64,000 nt of DNA from CAYMPH01 sp964392365 (GCA_964392365.1 CAYMPH010000006.1:1-64000); one strand, 5' to 3'; shown: positions 9,190 through 18,273, numbered from the stretch's first letter. Program-made: numbers and translations. The notes: a model not told the origin generated them from the letters alone.

Positions 9190-10047
9190 CTATTTTTTTA
9201 AAAATTTGTCTGCCACTTCATTTTCAATGTCAATTATTGAAAACGGCTTTTCAAAATAAACCAGATTATTTTCTCTTAAAAAATCCGAATGCCCGGAAGA
9301 TCCCGTTATAAAAATATATTTAGGCGCGAAGTTAATATTTAATTTATGAAGATTTTCATATAATTGAATTCCATTCATAACAGGCATATCAATATCGGAA
9401 ATAATTACATTGTAATAGTTTTTATTTATCATATCATAGGCAATCTGCCCGTTTTCAGCTTCATGTACAACATAATTCTTTTTAAATATATTTATAAGGA
9501 ATTTTCTAACAGCTTCGGAATCATCAATTATCAGAATTTTCCTATCCCAAATTTTATTAATTCCTGAGAAAAGTTTTAAATAATTTTTATTATCCGGAAA
9601 TTTTCTGATTTCATTTTCAATATGAAGAAGATGCTCTTCAATTTTAGCCGCAATTTTTTTATATTTCGGGTCATATTTAAAAATTGTAGATATGCAATAA
9701 ATAAAAATATAATTCCATTCAGATCTTTCGCTTTCTATCAAGGAATTAATAAATATTTCTTCTGTTATGCTTTTATTGTTTATCAGTTCTCTGATCTTTA
9801 TAAAAGGATTAACAAGCTTTTCCTTTAGAGCAGCATCAATTCTTATATCAGCATTTAATTTAATTTTATTTTCTTTGTAAAATTCATCAGCATTTATGAT
9901 AATATCTTTATGCCATATTTCATCTTTCTCTAAATCAATCAGCAGCTTATATAATGGAATATTATTAGAAAATATAACTGATGCAAGGCTGTAAATTTCA
10001 GCAGCTTCATTTTCCAAAATCAGAAGTAAATCAATAATATCTTTCAA
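9190..10047 (-). CDS. Ferritin-like helical domain fused to a CheY-like receiver
   Basis: A 285-residue two-domain protein. Residues 1-150 are all-helical and resemble the ferritin-like/rubrerythrin fold: E14/E17 with Y19, an ExxH pair (E43, H46), an acidic helix with E105/E107/E110, and a last helix with E137, E138, H139 and H142. The second ExxH is not exact, so metal binding is only suggested. Residues about 170-285 form a receiver with D175, D176, phospho-acceptor D218 (IISDIDMPVMNG), the Thr in FITGSSG and the Lys in FEKPF, all intact. There is no DNA-binding output domain. The start is TTG at 10047, with AAAAAGG eight bases before it. It may sense iron or oxidants and be modulated by phosphorylation, perhaps by one of the two kinases encoded downstream. 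The receiver is certain; the ferritin-like call is moderate. Confidence 0.7.
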   Translation of the reverse strand: MKDIIDLLLILENEAAEIYSLASVIFSNNIPLYKLLIDLEKDEIWHKDIIINADEFYKENKIKLNADIRIDAALKEKLVNPFIKIRELINNKSITEEIFINSLIESERSEWNYIFIYCISTIFKYDPKYKKIAAKIEEHLLHIENEIRKFPDNKNYLKLFSGINKIWDRKILIIDDSEAVRKFLINIFKKNYVVHEAENGQIAYDMINKNYYNVIISDIDMPVMNGIQLYENLHKLNINFAPKYIFITGSSGHSDFLRENNLVYFEKPFSIIDIENEVADKFLKK

Positions 10048-10137
10048 TTTTATTACCTTTTTTCCTTTTTCATAAAGTAATAAATAGAATATTTAAAATA
10101 ATAACCACAAAATCACAAATTTACAAGTTGTTTTTTA

Positions 10138-10956
10138 TTATTTTGGTTTCATTTCGAAGCAGGAATACGAATGTTTAAATTCAGGAATTGAATCTATTTC
10201 ACCTGAGAGCGAAAGATTAATATATACAAGGTAATGAATTGCAAGATTCTGCGATTCAAATAAACAATCTATAATTCTAATGCCGCAGTCAGGTACAGTT
10301 TTAATCAGATCATAAAACTTTGCTTTCTGAAAAAATTTATCCATTCTTTTACGCACATCATAGAAATAATCCGGAATGTCAAAAAAAGGACGATGCTCAT
10401 CATTACCCGGTCTGAAACTTTCAAAAATATATTCAGTTATATTTACCTTACCCATTTTCCTCGCTTCCATAAAATAATCCCTGTAGCCTGCAGGATCAAG
10501 GACCCATTGATCTATAAAAGTTAAAATTATTAAAATATAATGCCAGAGAGGTTTGCCGCTGTATTCCTCATTAATATCAACATCCTCAGGCCGTCTGAGT
10601 AAATCTTCAATATCCCATAAAAGATAATTAATATGGCTGAATATATTTTCAACTGATGTAAATCTGCCTGCGGATATTTCAGGAAAATTTCTATTTATAT
10701 CCTGAGAGGGTTTCTTTCTGTTTTTTAATACAGAGCTGGTTTTTAAATAATTATCGTATTCGCTTCTTTTAAATGGATCAGAAAGAGTGCTGTATGCATT
10801 GTTCAGCAGTTTAAATTCAGTTTCAGACTCTGGTGAATTGTTATTCTTATCAGGGTGATATATGTGCGCAAGCTTTCTGAATGAGGATTTAATCTCATCA
10901 ATAGAAGCTGTTTCAGAAACATTCAGTATTTCATATAAACTGGAATAAGGAAACAT
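10138..10956 (-). CDS. J-domain (DnaJ-like) protein with unknown C-terminal region
   Basis: A 272-residue protein. Residues 3-70 form a J domain (LYEILNVSETASIDEIKSS, the catalytic HPD at 34-36, and the helix IV region LSDPFKRSEYD). The usual Gly/Phe linker, zinc fingers and DnaJ C-terminal domains are absent. Residues about 95-272 are a mostly helical region rich in aromatic residues (LLWDIEDLLRRP, DQWVLDPAGYRDYF) that I do not recognise. It should stimulate an Hsp70 on a specific client through the C-terminal part. It is the most upstream gene of this minus-strand block and is divergent from the 11097 gene. Confidence 0.85.
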   Translation of the reverse strand: MFPYSSLYEILNVSETASIDEIKSSFRKLAHIYHPDKNNNSPESETEFKLLNNAYSTLSDPFKRSEYDNYLKTSSVLKNRKKPSQDINRNFPEISAGRFTSVENIFSHINYLLWDIEDLLRRPEDVDINEEYSGKPLWHYILIILTFIDQWVLDPAGYRDYFMEARKMGKVNITEYIFESFRPGNDEHRPFFDIPDYFYDVRKRMDKFFQKAKFYDLIKTVPDCGIRIIDCLFESQNLAIHYLVYINLSLSGEIDSIPEFKHSYSCFEMKPK

Positions 10957-11096
10957 ATAAAATATACCGGATATATTAATATCAGAATAAAAATTAATAT
11001 TATAAATATCAATAAATTATTACAAATAAAAAATACTTGATTCAAATTAAATCATTTAAATAATAAATTATTGCATAACTATGAAAGGAAATTAAA

Positions 11097-11348
11097 TTGT
11101 ATTATCTTGCAGGTGATCCTACATTCCCTCCTCATTCAACTGAAGGATTCAGCGGATATTTTATTTCCGATAATTTTAATCATTATATGCCGGTTTGGAA
11201 TAAACTGGAAAATGCTTTAAATTACTTGAAAAAAAATTCGCTGGAGAGTTTAAATTTCGGGGTTGTTCCTGGTTCTGATGAATTTATGAAAAGAAAAATG
11301 GAAGAATATAAATTTAAAATAAAATTTATGGATTCTGATAATGCTTGA
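11097..11348 (+). CDS. Small hypothetical protein, 83 aa
   Basis: A short soluble protein of unknown function, with a Pro/His-rich N terminus (GDPTFPPHSTEGF), an acidic/aromatic centre and a Lys-rich helical end. Its start is TTG: AAAGGA lies seven bases before it and no in-frame ATG is available before residue 30. It is the first plus-strand gene of the island and lies 47 bp before the CrtI-like oxidoreductase gene, so probable co-transcription is the only functional hint. Confidence 0.55.
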   Translation: MYYLAGDPTFPPHSTEGFSGYFISDNFNHYMPVWNKLENALNYLKKNSLESLNFGVVPGSDEFMKRKMEEYKFKIKFMDSDNA

Positions 11349-11395
11349 TTTAAATAAATCAGCTTAATTTGAAATTATAATATATTGGTGAAAAA

Positions 11396-12880
11396 ATGAA
11401 AAACTCACAAGCCAAAAAAGTAATAATAATAGGCGGCGGGCCCGCAGGACTTGCTGCAGGATTGTATTGCAGAAAAGCAGGACTTGATCCTGTTGTTCTT
11501 GAAAAACATACATTGCCTGGCGGCCTTTGCACTAACTGGAAAAGAAACGGCTATTCAATTGATGGATGCGTGCATTTTATAATGGGATCAGGTGTAGGTT
11601 CGCCGTTTCATGAGATGTGGAAGGAACTCGGAGTTTTTGAAGAAATCAATCCGGAAAAAGATTTTGTTTACCACAATGATTTTTTTCATTTCAGATTTGC
11701 AGATGGAAAAGAAGTTACAATAAGCAGCGATCTTGAAAAAATTGAGAATGACCTTGGCAAACAGTTCCCTGAAGACATTAAACAGATTAAAGCATTTACT
11801 GATGGAGTGAGAAGCCTTAGAGGTTTTACGCCTCCGCTTGATCTTTTAAAGGGCGGGAAAAATCTCTGGCACGCGTTTAAACAATCATTCAGGTATATTT
11901 TTGCTATATATAAATGGAAAAATATCACGATTGAGCAGTTCTCTTCAAAATTCAAGTCGCGCGAATTGAGAGATGCTTTTGTCCGCCTCTGGTATCCCGA
12001 TTACAACATGCTCTACATATTGCTGATCCTTGACTGGCTTAACCGCGGTCTTGCAGGCTACCCTATTGTCACTTCGCTTGGCTTCAGCAAGGTGCTTGAA
12101 AAAAAATTACTGGAGCGGGGCGGCGAAATCCGTTACAATTCGCGTGTTAAAAAAATCATTTTCGATAACGGCAGGGCTGCAGGAGTCATTCTTGATTCAA
12201 ATGAAAATATCTTCGGCGACTATATAATCAATACCGCATCATCTCCGTGGTCTATGAACATGATGCTGCCGGGCATTAATATCGGGAAAACTGATTACAC
12301 AATCACTCCTCCTCTTGTGCACATTTCCTATGGAACATCCTACGACTTTTCCGGATATGAATCGTCCGCATGCGGTCTTCAGCTTGAACTCAATCCTCCG
12401 ATCAAAATGGCAGGAGAAGACCGGGTTTTCCTGTTAATACATATTTACAATTTTACGCCGAATCTTGCGCCTGAAGGGAAAACTCTCGTAAAGATAATGT
12501 TTCCATCAGATTATGAATACTGGAATAAACTGAAGCAGCTGGATGATTCTGCATATAAAGATGAAAAAGAAAAATGTTCTGCAGCAGTTCTAAATGCAAT
12601 GGAACGCTACTTTCCCGGGTTCAGCAGAACAATTGATATGACTGACATTGCAACTCCGGTAACATTTTACCGTTATACAGAAAATCAGAACGGGTCACTC
12701 ATTGCATGGGGAGCAGTTCCTGCAACACCAATGATGCTTCCCAAAACAATTAAAGGTGTCAGCAATCTTGTACTTGCCGGTCACTGGGTTATGCCTGGCG
12801 GCGGAGTTCCACAGGCTGCAATGAGCGCAAGGCAGGCGGTGCAGCTGATCTGCATGAATGAAAAAATTTACTTGATATAA
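11396..12880 (+). CDS. CrtI/CrtISO-like FAD-dependent oxidoreductase
   Basis: A 494-residue flavoprotein of the phytoene desaturase/carotenoid isomerase superfamily. The N-terminal dinucleotide-binding motif is VIIIGGGPAGLAAGLY, followed by the LEKHTLPGGLCTNW segment characteristic of this superfamily, and the C terminus carries the FAD-contacting signature NLVLAGHWVMPGGGVPQAA. Length is normal. Members desaturate, isomerise or saturate polyisoprenoid or retinoid chains. There is no phytoene synthase gene nearby, so the substrate may be another isoprenoid or lipid. The next gene starts 18 bp downstream. The base composition is slightly richer in GC around 12000-12400 than in neighbouring genes. 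Confidence 0.85.
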   Translation: MKNSQAKKVIIIGGGPAGLAAGLYCRKAGLDPVVLEKHTLPGGLCTNWKRNGYSIDGCVHFIMGSGVGSPFHEMWKELGVFEEINPEKDFVYHNDFFHFRFADGKEVTISSDLEKIENDLGKQFPEDIKQIKAFTDGVRSLRGFTPPLDLLKGGKNLWHAFKQSFRYIFAIYKWKNITIEQFSSKFKSRELRDAFVRLWYPDYNMLYILLILDWLNRGLAGYPIVTSLGFSKVLEKKLLERGGEIRYNSRVKKIIFDNGRAAGVILDSNENIFGDYIINTASSPWSMNMMLPGINIGKTDYTITPPLVHISYGTSYDFSGYESSACGLQLELNPPIKMAGEDRVFLLIHIYNFTPNLAPEGKTLVKIMFPSDYEYWNKLKQLDDSAYKDEKEKCSAAVLNAMERYFPGFSRTIDMTDIATPVTFYRYTENQNGSLIAWGAVPATPMMLPKTIKGVSNLVLAGHWVMPGGGVPQAAMSARQAVQLICMNEKIYLI

Positions 12881-12898
12881 CATCCGGAATAAAATTGT

Positions 12899-13705
12899 GT
12901 GCTCTACATGCTTGAAATAAATAATCATGAAGGCGCCATAGACTGCCACGGAATCACAGGTCATTCAATTCTGCGTATGCATGTACATTTTTACTTGCTT
13001 GATGATCTTTTAATAGACACAGGTACATCGCTTCTCGGAAAAGACAGCATTCCATTTTTATCAAAACAGAGTATACATCAGGCTGCATTAACGCATATTC
13101 ATGAAGATCATTCAGGCATTGCATCATGGGTCAAAAAAAAATTTAATGCGCCTGTTTATCTGAATGAAAAAGATCACAAAGAAGCTGCATCTCCTTTATA
13201 CCTTCCTTTTTACAGAAGAATTGCATGGGGAGCCAGAAAAGCATTTCAGGCAGATATTTTCCCTGCACACCTTGAAACAAAAAACTATAAACTTGATATT
13301 ATAGCAGCTCCAGGCCATTATCCGAATCATGTGGTTTTTCTTGAAAAAAATAAAGGATGGATTTTCACAGGAGATATATATATCGGCCCTAAGCAAAATG
13401 TTTCTTTCTCAACAGAAAATACTCTTGATACAATAAAAACATTAAAACATCTGCTTATTTTAGACTGGGATACAATATTCTGCGCACACGCAGGAATTAA
13501 AACCGGCGGAAAAGAAAAAATGAAGATCAAGCTTGATTTTTTTGAATCAATCCGCTCTCAGGTTGAAGATTTATATAATAAAGGAATTCCATTAAAAGAA
13601 ATAAACAAACGACTGTTCCCTAAAAAAGATCTCTGGGAAATATTTTCACTTGGGGAATGGTCATCTTATAGAATGATCAGCACTGCTCTTCCCCTAAATA
13701 AGTAA
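12899..13705 (+). CDS. Metallo-beta-lactamase-fold hydrolase
   Basis: A 268-residue hydrolase of the MBL superfamily. The zinc motif HIHEDHSG (HxHxDH) is followed by further metal ligands in APGHYPNHVV, FTGDIYIG and CAHAG, so both zinc sites appear complete. The C-terminal region has a helical substrate lid as in the thioesterase-like branch. The start is GTG at 12899, preceded by CCGGAA at a good distance; the ATG three codons later has no ribosome-binding site. It follows the CrtI-like gene by 18 bp and probably shares its transcript. The substrate is unknown (thioesters, lactones and glutathione esters are typical of the family). Confidence 0.85.
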   Translation: MLYMLEINNHEGAIDCHGITGHSILRMHVHFYLLDDLLIDTGTSLLGKDSIPFLSKQSIHQAALTHIHEDHSGIASWVKKKFNAPVYLNEKDHKEAASPLYLPFYRRIAWGARKAFQADIFPAHLETKNYKLDIIAAPGHYPNHVVFLEKNKGWIFTGDIYIGPKQNVSFSTENTLDTIKTLKHLLILDWDTIFCAHAGIKTGGKEKMKIKLDFFESIRSQVEDLYNKGIPLKEINKRLFPKKDLWEIFSLGEWSSYRMISTALPLNK

Positions 13706-13766
13706 GCTGAAAACTATATTAATTTACATTTTAATTATCGCATCAATTCATTACTGATTTTATTAA

Positions 13767-14249
13767 TTAATTCAAATTCCTCTTCATCTTCTTCCTGTAA
13801 ATAATATACATAACAAGACCTGGAACAATAAGAACTGTCATTCCAATAATTGAACCCGTCAATGTGTTATATAAACCAAGACCATATCTTGGAGTTTCAC
13901 TGAAAAAAAGCGGCATATCAGGTTTTGCATCCGGTCCCATAACAAATCCCATTGGATGAGTTATAAAATCTACAACCCAGTGACTGAAAACAAGCAGACC
14001 AATTACAATTCCTGATCTTTTATCTTTATAAAATAAAAAACCTATTATTCCAAACAAAATAGACCAGACAACTGCCATAAAAAGTCCATGAGACCATGGA
14101 GCAAACTTCATATCTTCTATTCCGGTAATATAAAAAATACCAAAGATAATATCTATTACTTCTGCAGAAATCATTAGTATTCCAACCGGAACAAGTGGAG
14201 CAAACTGTTTTGCTGCGAGTCCCGGGCCCATGTGTTCTAAACCAGCCAT
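13767..14249 (-). CDS. Uncharacterised integral membrane protein (HWVVDFITHPMG family)
   Basis: A 160-residue protein with four to five hydrophobic helices. The conserved-looking blocks are GPGLAAKQFAP, the helix PWSHGLFMAVVWS, the motif HWVVDFITHPMG and the late block GLGLYNTLTGS. I recognise this pattern from a family usually annotated only as hypothetical or permease. The His/Asp pattern also recalls the YdjM group of membrane-bound putative hydrolases. An AGGAG precedes the ATG. It is convergent with the MBL gene and lies 32 bp after the alpha/beta-hydrolase gene on its strand. Confidence 0.6.
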   Translation of the reverse strand: MAGLEHMGPGLAAKQFAPLVPVGILMISAEVIDIIFGIFYITGIEDMKFAPWSHGLFMAVVWSILFGIIGFLFYKDKRSGIVIGLLVFSHWVVDFITHPMGFVMGPDAKPDMPLFFSETPRYGLGLYNTLTGSIIGMTVLIVPGLVMYIIYRKKMKRNLN

Positions 14250-14281
14250 TATAATTCTCCTGCTTTTTTACTTTTGAATAA

Positions 14282-15211
14282 TTATTTTATTTCATCTACC
14301 CATTTAAGAATAATATTTTTTGATAAAATTACTGTTTTTTTTCCATGAGTACCATTCTTGATAATTTCATATTTTTTATTCTTTGATTGCCAGACAGAGA
14401 ATATCTCATCACAACCTGATTTATCAACAATATTGTCATCATTACCATAGATCAATAAAAGCGGATAATCAGCTTTTTTGGCATATTCCGGCATTTTATC
14501 CATTGTTGCTTTTGATTTAAACATATAATACATGCTGAAATATTTTACAAGTAGCGTATCATTATTTCTCGCTTCAGCTTCTTTACGGTCTTCTGGATTT
14601 TCTATTAATTCCGGATCACCTGACATATTTACAATAGGCGTATGAGATGCAAAAATCATATAAGCTGCATATTTTGCATAATCAGAAAACTTGGGAGTCA
14701 TTCCTTTTGAGACTTTCATTTTATATGGAGGATTCACAAGAATTATACCATTAATTCCTGATACTGATTCTGCAATATCAAGCGCAATCGCACAAGACAT
14801 GCTGTGCCCGTATAAAATGACTTTATGATCTTTTGGATAATTTTTTAAATCTTTGGAAATAATTTCTATATAATCATCAATGAAGTCTTTGAAATTTTCA
14901 ATATCGCCGCGGGTCCCTTCCGAATAACCTGTTCCGCGCGGATGAATTACAACAACCCTGTTTTTTTCCGCGTTTAATAAATCAATAATATCTTTTTCAT
15001 TTTTATGGTTTATTCCTGTTATTCCTGTAATAATATATATTGATGTTTTTGCTTTTATTTGAGGATCTTTCTGATAAATAAATATTTTCAACCCGTCTCT
15101 GACACTATGAAACTTACCTTCTTCATTTTCAGGTTTTACAGGTCTGTCGAAATTTTTCATACTAGCGCAGGAAGTTAATAGAATAAGGAACAAAGACAAT
15201 AAATATTTCAT
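14282..15211 (-). CDS. Alpha/beta-hydrolase lipoprotein (lysophospholipase-like)
   Basis: A 309-residue exported lipoprotein. A hydrophobic signal peptide ends in the lipobox LTSC (Cys15). The mature part is an alpha/beta hydrolase: oxyanion region VVVIHPRGTGYSEG, nucleophile elbow GHSMS, acid in YGNDDNIVD and a late His in GTHGKK. The layout resembles monoacylglycerol lipase/lysophospholipase enzymes. The reading frame stays open upstream to 15277, but that would overlap the preceding gene and hide the signal peptide; the ATG at 15211 has GGGAG in front of it and is chosen. A probable two-gene unit with the NTF2-like gene upstream. Confidence 0.82.
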   Translation of the reverse strand: MKYLLSLFLILLTSCASMKNFDRPVKPENEEGKFHSVRDGLKIFIYQKDPQIKAKTSIYIITGITGINHKNEKDIIDLLNAEKNRVVVIHPRGTGYSEGTRGDIENFKDFIDDYIEIISKDLKNYPKDHKVILYGHSMSCAIALDIAESVSGINGIILVNPPYKMKVSKGMTPKFSDYAKYAAYMIFASHTPIVNMSGDPELIENPEDRKEAEARNNDTLLVKYFSMYYMFKSKATMDKMPEYAKKADYPLLLIYGNDDNIVDKSGCDEIFSVWQSKNKKYEIIKNGTHGKKTVILSKNIILKWVDEIK

Positions 15212-15237
15212 AGTAATATCTCCCGGTAATTTCTTTT

Positions 15238-15663
15238 TTAATACTCTAATACACCTGTATGCATTGTCATTTTCCATTCATCTTTAACTTTTGAATATAC
15301 CTTACATACTCTTCCTTTCCAGTGATTTTCTGTTCCCTTATTATCTATCCAAAGAGTATCAATATCAACAACTGCAAAAGCTCCATCTTTTTCATTTGAT
15401 ATTACAATTTTTTTAATTTCACGTTTATTATGAATCAATTTATGCGTTTCAAATAATTTTTGCCAGCTATTCATCCATCTAACTTTATTAAATTTACCAA
15501 GAACTAACTCCCATTCCAGCGGATCATGTGATTTTGGTGTTTTTGGCCATGGCCAAACCATGTCCTGGTGAAAAAGAGAAATCAATAAATTTACATTTTG
15601 TGTATCCCAAGCTTTTGTTTCTCGATTTACTATTTCAATTATTTCATTTTCTTCTTTATTCAT
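15238..15663 (-). CDS. NTF2/SnoaL-like small protein
   Basis: A 141-residue soluble protein with the alpha+beta cone layout of the NTF2-like superfamily: an N-terminal helix (EIVNRETKAWDTQNVNLL), the LFHQDMVWPWP segment, and closing strands with DTLWIDNKGTENHWKGRVCKVY and EWKMTMHTG. Such proteins are isomerases, dehydratases or binding proteins for small hydrophobic molecules. It precedes the lipoprotein hydrolase gene by 26 bp on the same strand. No catalytic residue can be assigned with confidence. Confidence 0.65.
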   Translation of the reverse strand: MNKEENEIIEIVNRETKAWDTQNVNLLISLFHQDMVWPWPKTPKSHDPLEWELVLGKFNKVRWMNSWQKLFETHKLIHNKREIKKIVISNEKDGAFAVVDIDTLWIDNKGTENHWKGRVCKVYSKVKDEWKMTMHTGVLEY

Positions 15664-15785
15664 AAATAGACTTCCTAAAAATGAATAACATTTTTTTATG
15701 TATCTGATAAATTAAAGAAAAATCTTGACTGATCAATACAAATTTTTTTTAATAATTATTAATATCAAGGAGAAAATAATAAATA

Positions 15786-16592
15786 ATGTTAAAAGATAAA
15801 AACCGCGTTGAAAAATCATACGCATTAATCACCGGAGCATCGAGCGGAATTGGTGAAGCATATGCACTCAGTCTTGCAGAAAAAGGATACAGTCTGATAT
15901 TAACAGCAAGAAGAAAAGACCGTTTGAATAAAATTGCAGCTGATCTCAAAAAGATTTACAAAACTGAAACTATTATAATTCAGGCTGATTTATCAACTGA
16001 AAAAGGAATAGAAACTGTTTTAAAAAAAATCAGATCAATTACAAAGATTGAATTTCTCGTTCACGCAGCCGGATTCGGAACACGGGGAGATTTTGCAGAT
16101 ATTGCTGAATCGAAAATCAGAGGAATGGCTATGCTTCATAATCTTGCTGCTATCACTCTTGCAAGAGAAGTCATTCCATCAATGATAAAAAGGAATAAAG
16201 GTTTTCTCATTTTTGTTTCATCTCTGGGAGCTTTTTTTACAACTAAAGAATATGTTATGTATTCAGCTACAAAGGCATTCCTGAATATGTTCGTTCTTGG
16301 TCTTGAAACAGAGGTTAAAAAAACCGGAGTAATCGTTCAGGCGCTTTGTCCCGGGCTTACTAAAACAGAATTTCTTTCAACACCGGAATATTCAGATTTT
16401 AATTATCAGCAGATTCCTGAATTCGCCTGGATGACTGCTCAACAGGTTGTTGAAGATTCTCTGAAAAATTTAAAGAAAAACAAGCCTGTTTATATTCCAG
16501 GAAGAATGAACAGGCTTTTTGTCTCAATACTGGAATCACCAGTTCTCGGAACTTTTATAAAATATATTTTAGGGAAAGCCGCGAACTGGTAA
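15786..16592 (+). CDS. Short-chain dehydrogenase/reductase
   Basis: A 268-residue classical SDR. The cofactor motif is TGASSGIGEAYA (Gly-rich loop), with an Arg pair after the second strand (TARRKDR) that favours NADP(H). It is followed by HAAGFG, the catalytic Ser in FVSSLGAF and the YxxxK motif in YSATKAF. The closest general pattern is the YqjQ/DltE-like group acting on acyl or sterol-like substrates. An AAGGAG lies unusually far (about 13 bases) from the ATG. It converges with the AttH-like gene across a shared terminator. Confidence 0.88.
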   Translation: MLKDKNRVEKSYALITGASSGIGEAYALSLAEKGYSLILTARRKDRLNKIAADLKKIYKTETIIIQADLSTEKGIETVLKKIRSITKIEFLVHAAGFGTRGDFADIAESKIRGMAMLHNLAAITLAREVIPSMIKRNKGFLIFVSSLGAFFTTKEYVMYSATKAFLNMFVLGLETEVKKTGVIVQALCPGLTKTEFLSTPEYSDFNYQQIPEFAWMTAQQVVEDSLKNLKKNKPVYIPGRMNRLFVSILESPVLGTFIKYILGKAANW

Positions 16593-16614
16593 AAACCGGC
16601 AATTAAGCCGGTTT
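16593..16614. terminator. Bidirectional terminator between convergent genes
   Basis: A perfect 8-bp stem (AAACCGGC / GCCGGTTT) with an AATTAA loop lies between the SDR and the AttH-like gene and overlaps the stop codon of the latter. On the minus strand the stem is followed by five Ts, so it should end the AttH-like transcript well. On the plus strand the stem's own 3' TTT gives weaker termination. Confidence 0.75.
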
Positions 16615-17718
16615 AAAACCCCATTGAGTAATATTATATTTTGGAAATGGCGCGAACAGCATATTTTCAATAATGCCATATCCTGTTTCTTTTCCGCATT
16701 TTACTTCACATACTGTATCGTCAAGACCGTGAACATCGTTTGCCACATCCGGATTTTTAATATCCCACTTTTCGCCGTCTTCCCAGTAAGGTCCCATCCA
16801 TGTTCCATGCCTGAAACCCTTATACCCTACGTATGCTCCACCCCTGAGATACATTGTGATAATTTCTTTCATTTCAATTTCTTTTGTTGATCCGTCGCTC
16901 AGAAAAAATTTCATTGATCCGGCTTTCATTCTCTGGCTGTTTTCAAAATAAACAAAATTATGATCAACTTTTATAATCTTTATTGTTTCTTTTGTATCAC
17001 CGAGCTTGCGTACAATTTCTCCTGTGAGGAGCTGTATAGATCCATCTCCTCTTTCAATTAAATAGCAGTTCAATGCCCAATCATCAAACTGAATAACAAG
17101 CCAGTTTATCATCATTGCTGTAAAAAGCGCAATGTCAGGTGCCTGAACCCCGGTTTCAGATGCACCGACACCCATCCTGATTCCCCATGAGTGGTCTCTC
17201 TGTGCGCAAAAATTTTTTTCATCAACATCATATTTCTTTCCACCCGCTTTGATCCACCCGGTTGCTTTACCGAGCTGTGCGTATCTGCAGGTGTGCATAT
17301 AAACGTGACCCTTGTTTTTACCATATTGAGGATTTTCTTCGCCGGGCTGAAATTTCCCCAGGAAGTCGAGTTCAAATGAAATGCCATATTTATTTTCTTC
17401 AAGTTTTACATGTATTTTTTTATAAGGCTCGATTACATTATATGAAAGAGGACCTACTGAAATTTCATCAATTTTAGGACGAAGCTCCCTGGACATTCTC
17501 ATATTGTACTGGTCTGTATTTTTAATATTCACGCACGCAAAACTATCCATAACATTTCTGTTCGGATAAACACCAAAACCCGTAGCAAGAACTATTTCGC
17601 CTTTTGTGTCATGAACATTCATCCAGAGCTTTTCTGTCCACGCCCTGTCTGTAATTGCAGGAGAATCAAATGACTGTACTGCCTGATGACAGGTGAATTC
17701 ATCATATTTCGTAAGCAT
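16603..17718 (-). CDS. AttH/CrtC-like lipocalin-fold protein
   Basis: A 371-residue soluble protein made mostly of beta strands. The segment RDHSWGIR (about residue 170), aromatic-rich strands such as DDWALNCYLIERGDG and the two-lobed length match the AttH/hydroxyneurosporene-synthase-like (CrtC) superfamily, whose members hydrate isoprenoid double bonds or are of unknown role. This is pattern recognition and is moderate. GAGG stands five bases from the ATG. Located in the same island as a CrtI-like flavoenzyme and an SDR, it strengthens the idea of isoprenoid or lipid modification. Confidence 0.5.
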   Translation of the reverse strand: MLTKYDEFTCHQAVQSFDSPAITDRAWTEKLWMNVHDTKGEIVLATGFGVYPNRNVMDSFACVNIKNTDQYNMRMSRELRPKIDEISVGPLSYNVIEPYKKIHVKLEENKYGISFELDFLGKFQPGEENPQYGKNKGHVYMHTCRYAQLGKATGWIKAGGKKYDVDEKNFCAQRDHSWGIRMGVGASETGVQAPDIALFTAMMINWLVIQFDDWALNCYLIERGDGSIQLLTGEIVRKLGDTKETIKIIKVDHNFVYFENSQRMKAGSMKFFLSDGSTKEIEMKEIITMYLRGGAYVGYKGFRHGTWMGPYWEDGEKWDIKNPDVANDVHGLDDTVCEVKCGKETGYGIIENMLFAPFPKYNITQWGFKPA

Positions 17719-17886
17719 AGCAACCTCGATTTTTTAAATTTACTAAATTTAATTGATGAAAAATATTTATGAAAGAGTTTGATATTACTCAAAGCCATAT
17801 TAAAATAAATCAAGCTTTTTAATTTTGAAACACTGTTATTCATGACTGCGCCGGAATGAAAAAGAAGTAAAAAAAATCTCCTGCTA

Positions 17887-18273
17887 TTATTTCAATAAAA
17901 TGCAAAATGAATAGATAATATAAAATAAAACAGCAGCCCAAAACATAATAATAATGACTGCAAAAAACCATTTTTTCTTTAATTTAACAGGCTCCTTTTC
18001 AGCCTTTGCTCTTGATTGAATAATAATTTCTTCCGGAATTAATTTTATTGATAAAGCAATTAGAAGAGGAACAATTATCAGATCATCCAGATATCCTAAA
18101 ACAGGAATAAAATCAGGTATCAGATCGATTGGACTTAAAGTATAGGCTAATGCAAAAAGAATAATAAACTTAGGAAGAAATTTCAGATCAGGATGCTGAT
18201 ATGCATAATAAATCATCAGTATTTCTTTTTTTAAAATATCTGTTTTTTGTTTTATTCTTCTGAATGTTTTCAT
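17887..18273 (-). CDS. YkvA-like DUF1232 membrane protein
   Basis: A 128-residue protein with the DUF1232 signature: ALAYTLSPIDLIPDFIPVLG and YLDDLIIVP (about residues 45-80). A second hydrophobic helix is at the C terminus. The family is small and widespread, membrane-associated and without an established biochemical function. It is separated by 168 bp from the gene upstream of it on the strand (at 17718) and is divergent from the flavodoxin-like gene. Confidence 0.85.
   Translation of the reverse strand: MKTFRRIKQKTDILKKEILMIYYAYQHPDLKFLPKFIILFALAYTLSPIDLIPDFIPVLGYLDDLIIVPLLIALSIKLIPEEIIIQSRAKAEKEPVKLKKKWFFAVIIIMFWAAVLFYIIYSFCILLK

Noticed and set aside
15212..15277. N-terminal extension of the alpha/beta-hydrolase lipoprotein
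   Set aside because: It would overlap the NTF2-like gene and bury the signal peptide; the ATG at 15211 has a good ribosome-binding site.
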